From assembly GCA_965644295.1 (NCBI GenBank), contig CBFFRP010000357.1, positions 124,001 through 188,000 on the forward strand: a DNA stretch of 64,000 nt. The letters are read 5' to 3'. Every line of letters begins with the position of its first letter. The stretch's first letter is position 1. A model generated the notes under the pieces. The model made no database searches. It was not told where the DNA came from and saw only the letters and a list, made by a program, of their open reading frames with translations. A program made the translations under genes and the position numbers. This document shows positions 22,625 to 34,309 of the stretch, one piece after another. This stretch comes from Paraphysomonas bandaiensis. Lineage: Eukaryota > Chrysophyceae.

Positions 22625-23095
22625 ATATTGAAAGTCTTATTATTAGCAACAGGCGGTAGATGATTGCTAGACAAACTAGTTAGACCTCTACCTGTAACTA
22701 ATCAGTACACACTTTTTCTATCCTACTATTTAACGCAACGGAAGCTGCTTGTGCGTCGCCGCACGCACCAAGGTGCAACCACTTCCGTTCTGAGTCCTTA
22801 AGGTGAACATCCCTGATGCTTGACTTCAGCAGGCAGACCAATACCCCGGTTACCCTTCAGGTCGGCCCTGTCCCGGATGCCTATTTATTCGTCACGGTCC
22901 AAAGACGTCTACACAAGTGACACTTATTGGTGTCCCTTGTACCACACAAGCATTCGGCTATGAGTGGGCAGAAGAATATATCCTGACTATGTTTGCGGCT
23001 CACGTTAGTTTCCCCAAGAGAATCTCTCCGGTACTTATCCCCCAGACCACCACGAAAAGATGCGAGTCCGACTTTGTTGAGGGTATACAATACTG
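22625..23095 (+). repeat. Dispersed repeat family, copy 4 (near full length)
   Basis: Longest forward copy, about 470 bp: cttattattagcaacaggcg at the left, then gcttgtgcgtcgccgcac, ccttaaggtgaacatccctg, gcttgacttcagcaggcag, acaagtgacacttattggtg, ttgtaccacacaagcattcg, ctctccggtacttatccccc, and a right end near gcgagtccgactttgttgag. Shares both ends with copy 7. Confidence 0.85.
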
Positions 23096-23680
23096 AATAT
23101 TGAATGCCTGTAATCTGTAATTTTCCGGTGCTGATATGAGTGCCCTGTTGAACCCAAATCAGGAAGAAAGTTTTTTATTAGAAAATGGGGATAAGAAATG
23201 CGCTTGTGAAGTAATCACGTAATCACCGATAATCGAGCTGAAATTTAATATTTGCCACCTTTCAAGCACGAGCTCAAACTGACACGCAGCATTTCATCAT
23301 TATTACTTCATAGATTAAACAATTACTAAGTAAACTATATCGCATACTACAACGCACAATGACGATACTATGTTTTAATCAAACAGCTACTATTAGTCTA
23401 CAATATTATTGTCATCATGAATATTTCCCACAGACAGCCCACTGAACCAACTAGCTGCATGAAAGAATATATAGGCAATATATGTTTGTGCCCCTTTATA
23501 AAACAGAGGAGAGGAACTGTAGAACGTATAACACAATAAGCGCACGTTATTCCAAGTACTGCAGGCACCATAGTGTATGCGGGCAATTAGAGGACGCGTG
23601 TACATATGTACCAGCGCAACAATAATTCTCCCAAGAGTATGTATAGAGGTAGAGAGTACCCAATATGTACCACCAACAAC
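23096..23680. other. Intergenic stretch
   Basis: 3' flank of the CK1 gene; nothing recognised. Confidence 0.45.
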
Positions 23681-25839
23681 TCAGCGACCTGAGAGGCCGA
23701 ATATTTTGGGCTTGTTGCCTCTAGGACCTGAGAGGAACCTATTTTTGAGCGCTCCATAAGACATAGCATTATTTCCAGCACCCTGTCCCTGACCCCGGGT
23801 ACCAGAAGATGACCGGTCGTTTAATCCTCCCGACGCGGTGCGCGTAGTAGGATTAGGAGCACCACTACCCATCCCTGCGCTCTTCGGACGTGTTCCATCT
23901 GCTGCCTACACACAGATGTGAATTCCACCAAACCTTAACTCAAATGCTATACTACCTTCCTCACTCCATTAGTAGGTGCACCCCCTCTGTTTCTTCCCGA
24001 ATTGTTTGTTCTATCACCGGTGCCCCCTGAAGTCTGTTGCTCTGACTTGAATAGGCTGTTCGCCCACCGCTGGGTGCTTCCTCCAGTACCGGTCCCACTT
24101 GACTGTTCCTGCCCTGATGCCCCATCTGCCCGTGTACGTCGGTATTTCATCATTGCCCGCGCTCCAGCGACTACATGACCTTCCTCCTGCTGGACATACA
24201 ACATATCAACTAATGTTATAATGACTCGGTGCTTTTATACCTCGCCACGCCCACCATGAGCAGTATGAGGTCGTCTATGGGGATCTACTTCACCTCCGTC
24301 CCTTTGCAGACTGCCAGCGCTTCTGGTAGTTGCGGGCTTATTTTCGTACCCCTGATCTGCAGGGGCGCTATCTCCACGCTGCATGATGTGTGGCACATTC
24401 TCGCCAGCAGGAGGCCCTTGTCCTGGAGTGCCCCACTTTCCTGCGGAAGTCCCAGCTCCCCGTGCCGCAGTCGTGGTGCGCTTTGCATTACGAGAATCTC
24501 CAGGATCAAAACCCCCAAGGTTATCGCCAATATCGTTTGATCCTGAGAGGCCCTGCGAGGCACCAATAGGTGCGGCGCTTGTGTTAATATCACCCGCAGG
24601 CCCACCACCAATCATTGTGTCAGCCTCTGCACTATCCCAATCCCAGAGCTTGCCCTATACATAGTAAGTGAGTAGCTGCACAATGTAAGACAGGGGCACA
24701 CAGTGTAGTACCGATGTGGCACATCCTTGGGAATGATAGAGGTCCCTGAACATCTTCCGCAAGAATGGGATATCTGGCTTTGTGTCGAACTTTAAGGCGC
24801 GTGTATACGCCTATAAAAATAATATCAGCCCAACACCTACATACCGTCACCATAAGCGCATCCTTCCTCACCAGAAACTCTCCGAACTGCGACGGGCAAC
24901 CCGCGCAAAGCTGGGCAATTGAGACCTGCTGCTTCTTCTCTAAGATCAACCGATATTTCTTTTGTGCATTCTTTGCTTTCAGCCCTTGCCATGGAAGACT
25001 CCCCTTTAAGAAGTAGACCAGTACGTACGCAATTGACTCAAGATCATCTCGCCTACTCTGCTCTATTCCAAGATGGTTATTAATGGAGGCGTATCGGGGT
25101 GTCCCTGTAAGCGATCGTCCGTCACGGTGTGGTATGTGCTGCAGGTTCTTCGGGTGGCGGTATCGCTTGGACAATCCAAAATCTACACAATATACAATAT
25201 TCGCCTGCTCGCCCGTACCGATAACGAAATTGGCCTAAAAAGCGTACCGATTACAAAAACTGTTCATAGTGCGAAGTATGTAAAGCTCAGATGTACCGGC
25301 TTAATATCGCGATGAATCAAATGCCGTGAATGAAAGGTGTCTACCCGCTCAAGCATTTGGTCCGCGAGTTGAAGAACTACATATCACCTTTATGAGATGT
25401 GCACTGGACATTGCGACATATGAAACGCACCTGTTTTCAGACTGAACCGGCGACCACACCGGTTAAACAAATCTTCCAAAGAAGGTCCCAATAAATCCAT
25501 AACCATAACATTATAATTATCTTGTGTTCCAAAATGATGAACCTAAAAAAATAAAATGAATACTATAATAATAATATCATATGATTATACATACTCTGCA
25601 GAATCCATGACACGCTGCAACTTCACGATATACTTTATATTCATGTCGTAATTGAGGGCATCGTGAACCATGTTTCTCAAATTTAACAGCCACCTACTAT
25701 ACATTAAATGCAGTAAACTACAGGCTTAATTTCTAACCTTTTCATTTGATGGACCAACCCCTAAATATATTTCCCCAAAACTTCCACCACCTATACGGCG
25801 TGTAATGCGATACTTGTTATTAACCAAACTAGTTGACAT
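23681..25839 (-). CDS. Casein kinase 1 family protein kinase
   Basis: Nine exons (minus): 25839-25738, 25693-25595, 25542-25431, 25376-25297, 25234-24845, 24810-24712, 24654-24241, 24189-23956 and 23905-23681; all phases agree and the product is 584 residues. The kinase domain has [11 protein letters not shown] (residues 17-27), VAVK (35-38), HRDIKPANF (126-134), DFGLSKRY (from Asp 149) and the CK1-specific run [20 protein letters not shown] with RRDDLES. After the kinase lobe (to about residue 290) comes [10 protein letters not shown], as in CK1. The rest, about 250 residues, is a disordered Gly/Pro/Gln/Thr-rich tail ([19 protein letters not shown] and similar). CK1 kinases phosphorylate primed or acidic Ser/Thr sites in many pathways. 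The usual Asp-Asn of DxKPDN is Ala-Asn here (KPAN); catalytic Asp 128 is present, so activity is expected. Confidence 0.93.
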
Positions 25840-26908
25840 TACTATATATCACTGGATTATATGTGTGTGTGTCAATGATGTATACACAACCACGGGCACT
25901 GAAGTAATGTCACCTACGGGCCCGTAATATAATGATTCCAATATATAGAGATGAGACTGTTGTTTCCTTATGTATGATATGAAATATTCACACTCATCTC
26001 TCACTATGTATGTATATACAGAGATGTATGTATGTATGTCTGTATGTATGTATGTACTCATACAGCTATTTTAGTAGTATATTTACAGTCGTTTTTTAAC
26101 CGAAATAGTTCAAGGGACCAGAATATATCTTCAAAGGACAATTTCAGTTTTCTTTTGGTAAGATAATGCCAGTTTTCGTACAAGTTATGTACAACTGTAG
26201 ATGACTGAAGAATACAATGGAATACGGTTGTAGGACTATGGAAAGTGCGTATTATGGTAGAATACGGTAACCATCTAATATATACAGTACACTACTGTGC
26301 ACTGCTGTTGTCCAAGAGTGTATCTTCCATCTTTATCAGATTTCGATAAGTAAACCTTAACCTATTCAGTAATAACTTTTATCAAGAATATGATATCTAT
26401 ACTGTTGACATTAAGATAGAAGGATGGCTTGAAGATATACAGACTACCGTATCACATCAATATGAGAAGGTATACCGTACTACACCATACGTATTATACA
26501 CTACATAAATGCATATTCGTTACATCTTCCCTATGTAGTGTACTTATATACACACTATACGAGTACTGCTGTACTATTTATAGAGATAATACAGTGGTAC
26601 GTTTGTAGTGGTGTATGTATAGCAGTATGTAGTAGAGTATAAGTTTGTACTGCTGTACTTTGTATCTAGAGATGTACACACTGCATACATATACATACCT
26701 ATATGAGAGTATACGAGTACATGCATCTGCTATGTATATATATATACATATATATGTATATGTCCCTCCAGTTCATTAAGAGTCCCTCTGTAATAGTTTC
26801 ATTACTAATCCTGACCTCCCTGATAGTCCTCTGATGTTCTCTATCCCCCAGTAACTCATATCTACTCATCTATAACCATATACATATAATGTAACAGTGT
26901 GTATAGAC
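25840..26908. promoter_or_regulatory. Divergent intergenic region, low complexity
   Basis: Between the CK1 gene (-) and the phosphatase gene (+). Includes (TATG)/(TGTG)-rich runs at 25858-26060, an A/T-rich tract at 26080-26190, and repeated gtactgctgtact words at 26530-26670. No gene supported. Confidence 0.4.
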
Positions 26909-29140
26909 ATGACCGCGCATCACCCTCAGAACACAACATACATACCATCAAATCATTTACAAGGATATTTAATAGGATATTGTACTGATATTGAAGGGAA
27001 TCTTGAGTACTGGAATCATTATAAGGAGATATCACGTGTGTTAGAGGACACTGATGATGGTGTCCGCCTTAAGAGGAACTGCTACTTTATATATGGGGGG
27101 GATGTATGTGATCGTGGACCTGGCGATCTACGAGTACTTCAAGATATATTAAAATTAAAGAAAGATAATCCTGATCATGTTCATATTATTCTGGGAAATC
27201 GTGATATTAATAAAATCAGACTGTTGACTGAATTACAACCCGAATTTACATGTAAGGAAGCACGGGCCTTTTGGATTGGGGACATTGATGACAAAGGAGA
27301 TCTCAATGCAGTCAATAGACTGAAAGCTGTAAGGGTGTATCAATATATCTGGATATACTTGTTGTTATTTTGTATTAGATATTGGAACAGACAATGGGAG
27401 CACCTCAAGCCTTTGAGTTTAGGCGACAGGAACTAAACGAAATGGGACGCGGCGATTCGGACAGTGACGTTGTTCAGTCCTTTATGGGTGTGTTGTTTTA
27501 TGCATAGGATCAAAATAAGTGATAAGCTATCATTTTTAGAAACATTGAAACCGGACGGATTGATGACTGAATATATTGTACACGGCGCACTGGCATTAAT
27601 ACTTGGTATTTTAGTTAAAGTAAACTGTGAATTGTGTTTCATATAGTACTGATTTATAGGCGACTGCCTATTTCTTCACGGTGGGGTTCATAGTAATTCA
27701 TATGGATGGGTTCCTCCTTTCGCTAGCGCTTCTGCGGATGACACGGGGCACCGGGTGGAAGATGTGGCGGAATGGTGCGCACATTTAGAAGTCTTCCGTT
27801 CAAGAGAGGTAAATTGGAACGCACTCATTGTATGACTGTCGATGTACGGTTATATTATTGTAGCCCATTTGCTTAAAGCATATATATAGGTCAGCGACTT
27901 TGTGGAGTACAGCAAATCGATACATTCCGCTGCTCCTGGGGAGGCTGCGGAAGTGTATTCGCGCTGCAACTGGTCGTCAGAGGGTGGGTACCACCACTGC
28001 ACACCTGGCAGTCGACTTTTGCAATACGGTGGGTGGATAACTATTCCTTGTGCTCCTGAAATGTATGATGTCGTTAACTGCATGAAGGCATGGGTTGGAT
28101 GCCGGATAATAGTGTGAACCCCACACTGGTTTATGATAACTTTCTCTCGGACGGAGCGGTAGGTTATGTCGTTTCAGACATACCAATACTATTTATTGAG
28201 TTGTACTGATTGCTTTCACTACAGCCACAACCACCACCAACTGATGTCATAGAAAATTTGACGAAGAGCGGTAATGGATTTTGATGTTTTCACGTGTCGT
28301 TATATATATATTGTTAGGTGTACGCAAGTTGGTCACTGGTCACCAACCCCATGGAGATGCCCCTGTTGTCATAGACTCCGGAGGACTGCAGGTAACCGCA
28401 ATAGTTTTAGACAGTTAACCTTTAGTATCAACAATTGCTGAAATACTGTCTTTGTTCTACATGTCATGATACTGTATCTGCTGTATTGGATGCAGGTGAT
28501 TACTGGTGACACATCATACGCCCGGAATGTCCGTTGGTTCGGGCCCGATGCAACTAGCGAACAGAGGGCCCATGTTGATAATTTACTACGCCAAGTTAAT
28601 GGTGGAGCAGGTCTTGAGGACATTGTTCATTCAAATAGTAGTAACACTCGTGGTGCCGCTGTATCGGAGGTAACTCCCTTATTGAAAACGTGTTTATATA
28701 TCTTACTGTCCAATAATTTGCAGATTTGCATAAAATTCGATGATGTTTTTCCATTCGCTTCGCGTACGTTTATTCACGGTATGCTGAACAATGGCCTGAA
28801 GTACGATTTTGAACTCCCTGCATCTAGTAAGAATCGCCTCATCGGTAAAGTTACCAAAAACGGTTGGTGGGTGAAGGGAAGGATGACTACAGAGGGACTG
28901 CGGAGTGCTTCTATGACAGTGGGCAAACGTAGCACGCGACTACTGAATCCGATTTGGAACTGTATATTTTGTTGCTGCTCCACACCACATTCACAGGTTT
29001 CTTCGGAAACATCTGAGTGTAAAGATACCAATGCACAGACAGGCGACGATGATGTGTATTTGGTATGCCTGAGTAGTGGAAGAGATGTGTACAACTCACT
29101 GGTGGAATCTGGTGAGCTCAGGGAAAATATTATAGATTAG
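26909..29140 (+). CDS. Calcineurin-like metallophosphatase
   Basis: Ten exons: 26909-27328, 27378-~27488, 27508-27605, 27660-27808, 27890-28028, 28088-28158, 28225-28270, 28318-28391, 28496-28669 and 28724-29140; about 565 residues. The start is the ATG at 26909. Motifs: GYCTDIEGNLEYW, GGDVCDRGPGD (about residues 63-73), IILGNRD, GDCLFLHGGVH and VTGHQPHGDAPVVIDSGG, which together supply the metal-binding Asp, Asn and His ligands of the Metallophos fold. Similar long eukaryotic proteins occur in protists; substrate unknown. All junctions fit except exon 2-exon 3: family continuity needs ...SFMG then RIKISDKLSF, but the only intron there would be about 16-20 nt and leaves the frame unsettled. 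This could be a sequencing or assembly indel, an unusual donor, or a real break. The 54-nt last intron is free of stops, so its retention would be silent to the frame. Confidence 0.85.
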
Positions 29141-29884
29141 TAGTAGTATTTTTGTTTTGTAGCTTATATTTCCGTTGTTAAACTAGTTGCATTCGTTGTT
29201 CCACCTACCGTATTTATATAACTGATAGCAAACCACATTGGTATTGTTAAGGGACTAAAGAGACTAATCACCGCGCATTCTTGTCCATGGAAGGGGGGAG
29301 CTGCACGCGTAGGGGATTAGGTGACTGCGTAGACTTCACTCATAATGGCAGTGTTTTAATATGCCTTGTTTGGCAAATTTACAAAGGTCTCCAATTTTTA
29401 TGGGTATACTATTGAGCAAACTTGAAGTAGCCGTATTGTGTGTTAAAGGTATTATTGTAGGTATATAACTATCAATCATGATGCGCTATACGCTATAACA
29501 AAACTCACATGTTGTACTTTCCCTTGTTGATGCGCATACTTCAAGTAGTAATATGAGTTAATTTAGTAATTGTGAATTGAATGAGTTTGCAATACCTAAG
29601 CCATAAACGATGTCAAAATTGAGAAATTACATGAGTAGAGTATCAAACCATGAAGCATTCTATATATTATAGCAGGATAAAGGTTAATCCAAGAATACTA
29701 TTACTATAATTTCCCTCAATAAAGCGGGATAGCACCTTTTTGTGCTGTTATGGGGGATTAGTACCAAGTCGAGGCAATACCAAAACCTGGTAAAGCGATT
29801 TCACCAGGTTTCATATTATCTACGTATTGAGTCATTATTTTACTGTAATTTGTATGAGAGATAAGATACTTCTTCGGAAACTAA
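29141..29884. other. Intergenic stretch
   Basis: 3' flank of the phosphatase; no gene. A small hairpin-like ggtaaagcgatttcaccagg lies near 29788-29810. Confidence 0.4.
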
Positions 29885-30290
29885 CATAAGCCGCAGTCAG
29901 CAGATATTGTTCTGCCCTCTCATATAGCCTAATGGTACAAGAGGGACACTAAAATAAGAGGTGTCACTTGTGTAGATGTCTTTGGGCCTTGACGAATATA
30001 CAGGCATTCTGAAATGGGCCCGTCTCAAGGTATTGTGCTGCCTACTGAAGTCAAGCATCCGGGATGTTCTGAACATTCTTAAGCCTGCAGATGTCAGGTA
30101 TACCCACACTGCCTTTGCTTTGAGTGATAGGCCCAGAGCGAAAGTGGTTGAATCTTTGTACTTGCGGTGACACACAAGCAGCTTTTTTAGCGCAAAATAG
30201 AGGATAATATCAGAGTTAAGCACTAGTTAGTTAAAAAATGGCAATGCTAAATCTGTTCTGACTCTTACACGCCTATTGCAAGTAATAAGA
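29885..30290 (-). repeat. Dispersed repeat family, copy 5
   Basis: Reverse-orientation copy: ataagaggtgtcacttgtgt, gtattgtgctgcctactgaa, gacacacaagcagcttt and, at its right end, gcctattgcaagtaataag. It abuts copy 6 in the same orientation. Confidence 0.8.
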
Positions 30291-30780
30291 CGTCCACTAC
30301 GACTGCTTAATGTGATTTGCAGCAGTGGAATCCACCAGTCCTTTTAGGGCTTGGGTTACGTTGTGTCTGACCGGAGATATATTTCTCCGGGAAATTAACG
30401 TGAGCCGCATTTGTAGCCAGCAGATATTGTTCTGTCCAATGCTTGTGTGGTACAAAGTACCAAAATAAGTGTCACTTGTGTAGATGACTTTGGGTCTTGA
30501 CAAAAAACCAGACGTCCGGGAATGGGCCACCTCAAGGGCATCCGGGGTATTGGAGTGCCTGCTGAAGTCAAGCATCCAGGCTGTTTACCCTAAGTAATCA
30601 AATATCCTGAAATCAGCAGATGTCAGATATATCAACATTCTGCACGGTGCTCACTGCGTTTGTTTTGTGTGATAGAGCGAAAGTGCTTACTGTGACGCAC
30701 AAGCTGCTTTTGTAGCGTTAAATATAGTACAGTTAAGTACTACGGACTCTTAAACACACGCCTATCTATAATAATAAGTC
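30291..30780 (-). repeat. Dispersed repeat family, copy 6
   Basis: Reverse-orientation copy with most of the family segments: accggagatatatttctccgg palindrome near 30370, aataagtgtcacttgtgtag, gcctgctgaagtcaagcatc, gacgcacaagctgcttttgt and gcctatctataataataag at its right end. Directly tandem to copy 5. Confidence 0.85.
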
Positions 30781-31017
30781 ATTATGGACTTATCACTAGA
30801 ATTTCATATGGACATGCACATATAACGCCATGAATATGAAAGGATAACAAATCTCGATCTATGTGACTGTAACTAAAAATGATAAGTGAGAATAATTTAT
30901 TATTCACTAATGAGGCTAATCCAATATAGTTTATTGTGACCAGTACTTTCAGCCAATGAAAAGGTTCAAGAACACAGGGCTAGTAACTGCTTATAGGTCC
31001 ATTCATGGGAAGTGAAT

Positions 31018-31480
31018 GTCTTATTATAGTAGCTATTATAATAGGCTTTTAAGAGTCAGTTCTGAACTCTACTATATTTAACGCTACTATATTTAACGCT
31101 TTCGCTCTATCACACAAAACAAACGCAGTGAGCATCATGCAAAATGTTGATATATCTGACATCTGCTGACTTCAGGAAATTTGAGTCCTTAAGGTGAACA
31201 GCCTGGATGCTTGACTTTAGCAGGCAGTCCAATACCGCGGATGCCCATGAAGAGGCAAAAGAGGTCTACACAAGTGACACTGTATTAGTGTCCCTTGTAC
31301 CACACAAGCATTTGTATATGAGTGGGCAGATCACTATCTGCTGACTATGTTTCTATGTATACGGCTAATGTTAGTTTCTCGGAGAAATATCTCCGGTACT
31401 TATCCCCAAGAACACCACGAAAAGGTGCGAGCCCGACTTTGTAGAGGGCCCATTAATGGCTGCCCAGATTCCCGATATAA
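31018..31480 (+). repeat. Dispersed repeat family, copy 7
   Basis: Forward copy facing away from copies 5-6 across a 240-bp spacer. Carries gtccttaaggtgaacagcct, gcttgactttagcaggcag, ttgtaccacacaagcatt, tctccggtacttatcccc and the right end gcgagcccgactttgtagag, aligning end to end with copy 4. Confidence 0.85.
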
Positions 31481-31981
31481 AAATGGATATTACTAAATAT
31501 TTTCCCGCAATTATAGTGTATAATTAGTATTAATCCACTAATGGTTACCTGCAAGAACATATATATATCGATTGTGTCTATATATATATGGTTACATGTA
31601 GAAAGGAATGTTGAATACTTATGTTCCTTTAAGATAGAACTGTATTGTATGTTAAATATGATGTGAAAACGTGAAGTACTTTACTACCCCCTTGAAACTG
31701 ATGTATTATGATGATTCAAGACACAGAAGTTCACCAGCGATTGCTATCAGAATGCAAAAATTGCGTGAAAAGCAATTAGTTTAATCTATCTAGTATGACG
31801 ACTAAACTTTGCGTCAACAATCTAAGAGTGAAAGGCAATAGGGAATGATTGAATTCTTACAAACATACGAAACACCATTCGCTAAGATCAAAGCTGAATT
31901 TGTGTTAGAATTTTCGTATATATATCGCTATATTAACTTCATCACAATAGCGTCCATCTTGTTGACGGAACTTGGGTATCA
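31481..31981. other. Intergenic stretch
   Basis: 3' flank of the pRiA4b-like gene; no gene supported. Confidence 0.45.
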
Positions 31982-33319
31982 TTATCGAAGCCAGCTCTTC
32001 GGGAGTACGAGTTGCTCCTCCATATCTGCGAACATCTCGTGCAGAGTCGAATGTTTTAATGTTTCATGGACAACATTAGGGATTTTATTCATTTGAAATC
32101 GTCCTTTCATCGCTTTTAAAACACCGGTCTCCAAGCTCATCCAATGCGCTGTTTTGGACTTGTTGGAGAGCCACATCGCACATTTGGGGAACTGCTTGAC
32201 GAAAGAGAATCTTGACGGGTCCTGCAGCGTCGACATGTCCTCCTCAGACAACTGGAAGTTAAATGCCCATCTTTGTTTGGTCTTTACTACCTGACGATCA
32301 TCGTCACTGTCAAAAGATGTCATACCAAACAATGACATCTCAGTATATTCACTTTTGAATTCGGTGGGAGGAACACTGCGGGGATAGGGGCGGACGTGAA
32401 CTTCAAAAGGTGGAAACATATCGGCATGTCTATCTTCACATCGCTCCTGTAACATCTGCCCAGTGCTAGGATCTCTATAGAATTCTATCTTGTCCAAACT
32501 AGGGTGTCCTGGGGATATTTGTTTCTTTATTCCTCTGTCGAAGCAAGTAAAGGCCTCGTCCATATTTTCAAATGCACAGACGCAGTCGAGGGAGCTATTG
32601 TAAGCAGGCGTATTCCCACCTCCCCATATCATAGCCCACTTGTCTTTAGTGAAGCCACAGCCAGCTCCAATATCAAATTTCACACCTCCCTGAAACAGTC
32701 GCTCGCGCAAGTAAGGATAAGCTTCATCCATTGTTACAGTAAGTACAGGCACGCTTTGTAGTCGAGCGCGCTTTGCTCTAGAATTTTCGTCTTCAACTCC
32801 GTATCCAGATACCGCTTGCGGATAATCTTCCCTTCGTGGTGGCGATGGAGGGGTATATATACTCTCAATGACGGTCATTAAAATAGTGGGTGAACCTTCA
32901 TCATAATGAAATAACAACTCATCTCCTTCACATAACATATAAGATTCACGTCTTTCATCATCTTCATCATCATCTTCATCAAAACCACAACTAAATTGAT
33001 TTTTTAATTTCATATCCTTGGATAGTATGGATATATCGGGACATAAGCATGTCCCATGAGTGTAATCATTCCCTACAGGTTGAAATCTCCATAAATGTGA
33101 ATATAAACTTTCTTGTAATTTTTCATTTAAATAATAATGAAAGAGTGCTTCACCTACATCTGTTAATGTATGTATATGTCCCATGAAATCAATTGTTAGT
33201 ATAGCTTTCCCTGATTTTTGATAAGGATAATTCCGTTCATTACAACGTTTTGCATGATAGAATGATATACGAACAAGTTTCGTATCATGACGTTCAGTTG
33301 ATGAGGAGGAGGATGACAT
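31982..33319 (-). CDS. pRiA4b ORF-3-like domain protein
   Basis: Single-exon protein of 445 residues starting at the ATG at 33319. Residues about 15-165 read like the pRiA4b ORF-3 (IS1096 passenger, PF07929) fold: KLVRISFYH, KAILTIDFMGHIHTLTDVGE, SLYSHLWRF and CEGDELLFHYDEG followed by a strand ending in ESI; in the family this is 'HLW.F... DEGD.l.Y.YDFGD.W...i.lE.i'. An acidic insert (DEDDDEDDERRE) splits it. The remainder includes a Cys-containing GAGCGFTKDKWAMIWGGG segment and an N-terminal Ser-rich start, and is unassigned. The domain is best known from bacterial and plasmid or transposon-linked proteins, with scattered eukaryotic copies; biochemical role unknown. The family call rests on motif spacing by eye. 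Confidence 0.55.
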   Translation of the reverse strand: MSSSSSSTERHDTKLVRISFYHAKRCNERNYPYQKSGKAILTIDFMGHIHTLTDVGEALFHYYLNEKLQESLYSHLWRFQPVGNDYTHGTCLCPDISILSKDMKLKNQFSCGFDEDDDEDDERRESYMLCEGDELLFHYDEGSPTILMTVIESIYTPPSPPRREDYPQAVSGYGVEDENSRAKRARLQSVPVLTVTMDEAYPYLRERLFQGGVKFDIGAGCGFTKDKWAMIWGGGNTPAYNSSLDCVCAFENMDEAFTCFDRGIKKQISPGHPSLDKIEFYRDPSTGQMLQERCEDRHADMFPPFEVHVRPYPRSVPPTEFKSEYTEMSLFGMTSFDSDDDRQVVKTKQRWAFNFQLSEEDMSTLQDPSRFSFVKQFPKCAMWLSNKSKTAHWMSLETGVLKAMKGRFQMNKIPNVVHETLKHSTLHEMFADMEEQLVLPKSWLR

Positions 33320-34309
33320 GTTTGTAATGTATGAGGGGTATGGTGGGGGTATGTATATATATATGGGGAGGTTCCTATAGAAACACTGTGGAATAAAGTG
33401 AGGCAGGGATGCAGAGTGTATGGAAGGAAGTGTTGAGTCATGTACTGTATGTATGTACTGAAAGTGTATCTAGAAGTGTAGGGGTACAAGGGTGTACCTG
33501 GAGGTGTAGGGGTGTACCTGGAGGTGTAGGGGGATGTACCTGGAGGTGTAGGGGTGTACCTGGAGGTGTAGGGGTGTACCTGGAGGTGTAGGGGGATGTA
33601 CCTGGAGGTGTAGGGGGATGTACCTGGAGGTGTAGGGGTGTACCTGGAGGTGTAGGGGTGTACCTGGAGGTGTAGTGGTGTACCTGGAGGTGTAGGGGGA
33701 TGTACCTGGAAGTGTAGGGTAGATGTACCTACGTACAAAAAGAGTAGTACGAGTACAGGTGTGTGTGGTATGTGCCCATTGATGGCTACTACTTGATTTC
33801 ATGACGATTATATCTCTATGAACTTTGACACCAGTAGCTAGCAAATGATATCACTGCTTAACAATATCACATCACATCAATGAAGGTAACAATACCCCAC
33901 TTACTTTTTTGTGCGGCATATGCTCTATCTACCCAATCTAAGTAACAGCATCATATCCAAGCACATATCCACTCGTCAAATTCATATCCCAAAAACTGAA
34001 ACTTTCTGACGATTTAAGATACGTATCAACAAATCAGTTCGCTTAGAATATATATGATTGGATAATAATGTTAGGATATGGATTGGAGGAATGTTATATA
34101 GATAACACGCATACAACAGCAGAGCGATATATAACACTGCTGTACATATCACGTAAGATATAATCACACCATCATACTTGCAATATGCCTTCAAATGAAC
34201 TCTCTTTACAACCACATGATCTTCTAGTAGTATTCTATTATTTCAATCAATTGTTTGGTGATATAATTGATACAATCTCTGTATAAATCCTCTTATATTA
34301 AACCCTCCA
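33320..34309. promoter_or_regulatory. Divergent intergenic region
   Basis: Between the pRiA4b-like gene (-) and the SANT-protein gene (+). Holds the minisatellite at 33478-33718; the rest is AT-rich and unassigned. Confidence 0.45.
33478..33718. repeat. Minisatellite, ~20-22-bp unit
   Basis: About eleven tandem copies of gtacctggaggtgtaggggt with gggga variants. G-rich on the plus strand with runs of four to five G, so G-quadruplex formation is conceivable. Lies about 160 bp upstream of the pRiA4b-like start codon. Confidence 0.95.

Noticed and set aside
29785-29812. Possible tRNA or small-RNA hairpin (ggtaaagcgatttcaccagg)
   Set aside because: Only one short stem; no cloverleaf, A or B box. 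No tRNA or rRNA gene was found anywhere in the window.
33196-33844. Minus-strand frames with repeated HLQVHPYTS / TPPGT peptides
   Set aside because: Translation of the ~21-bp minisatellite upstream of the pRiA4b-like gene; it overlaps that gene's start in another frame.
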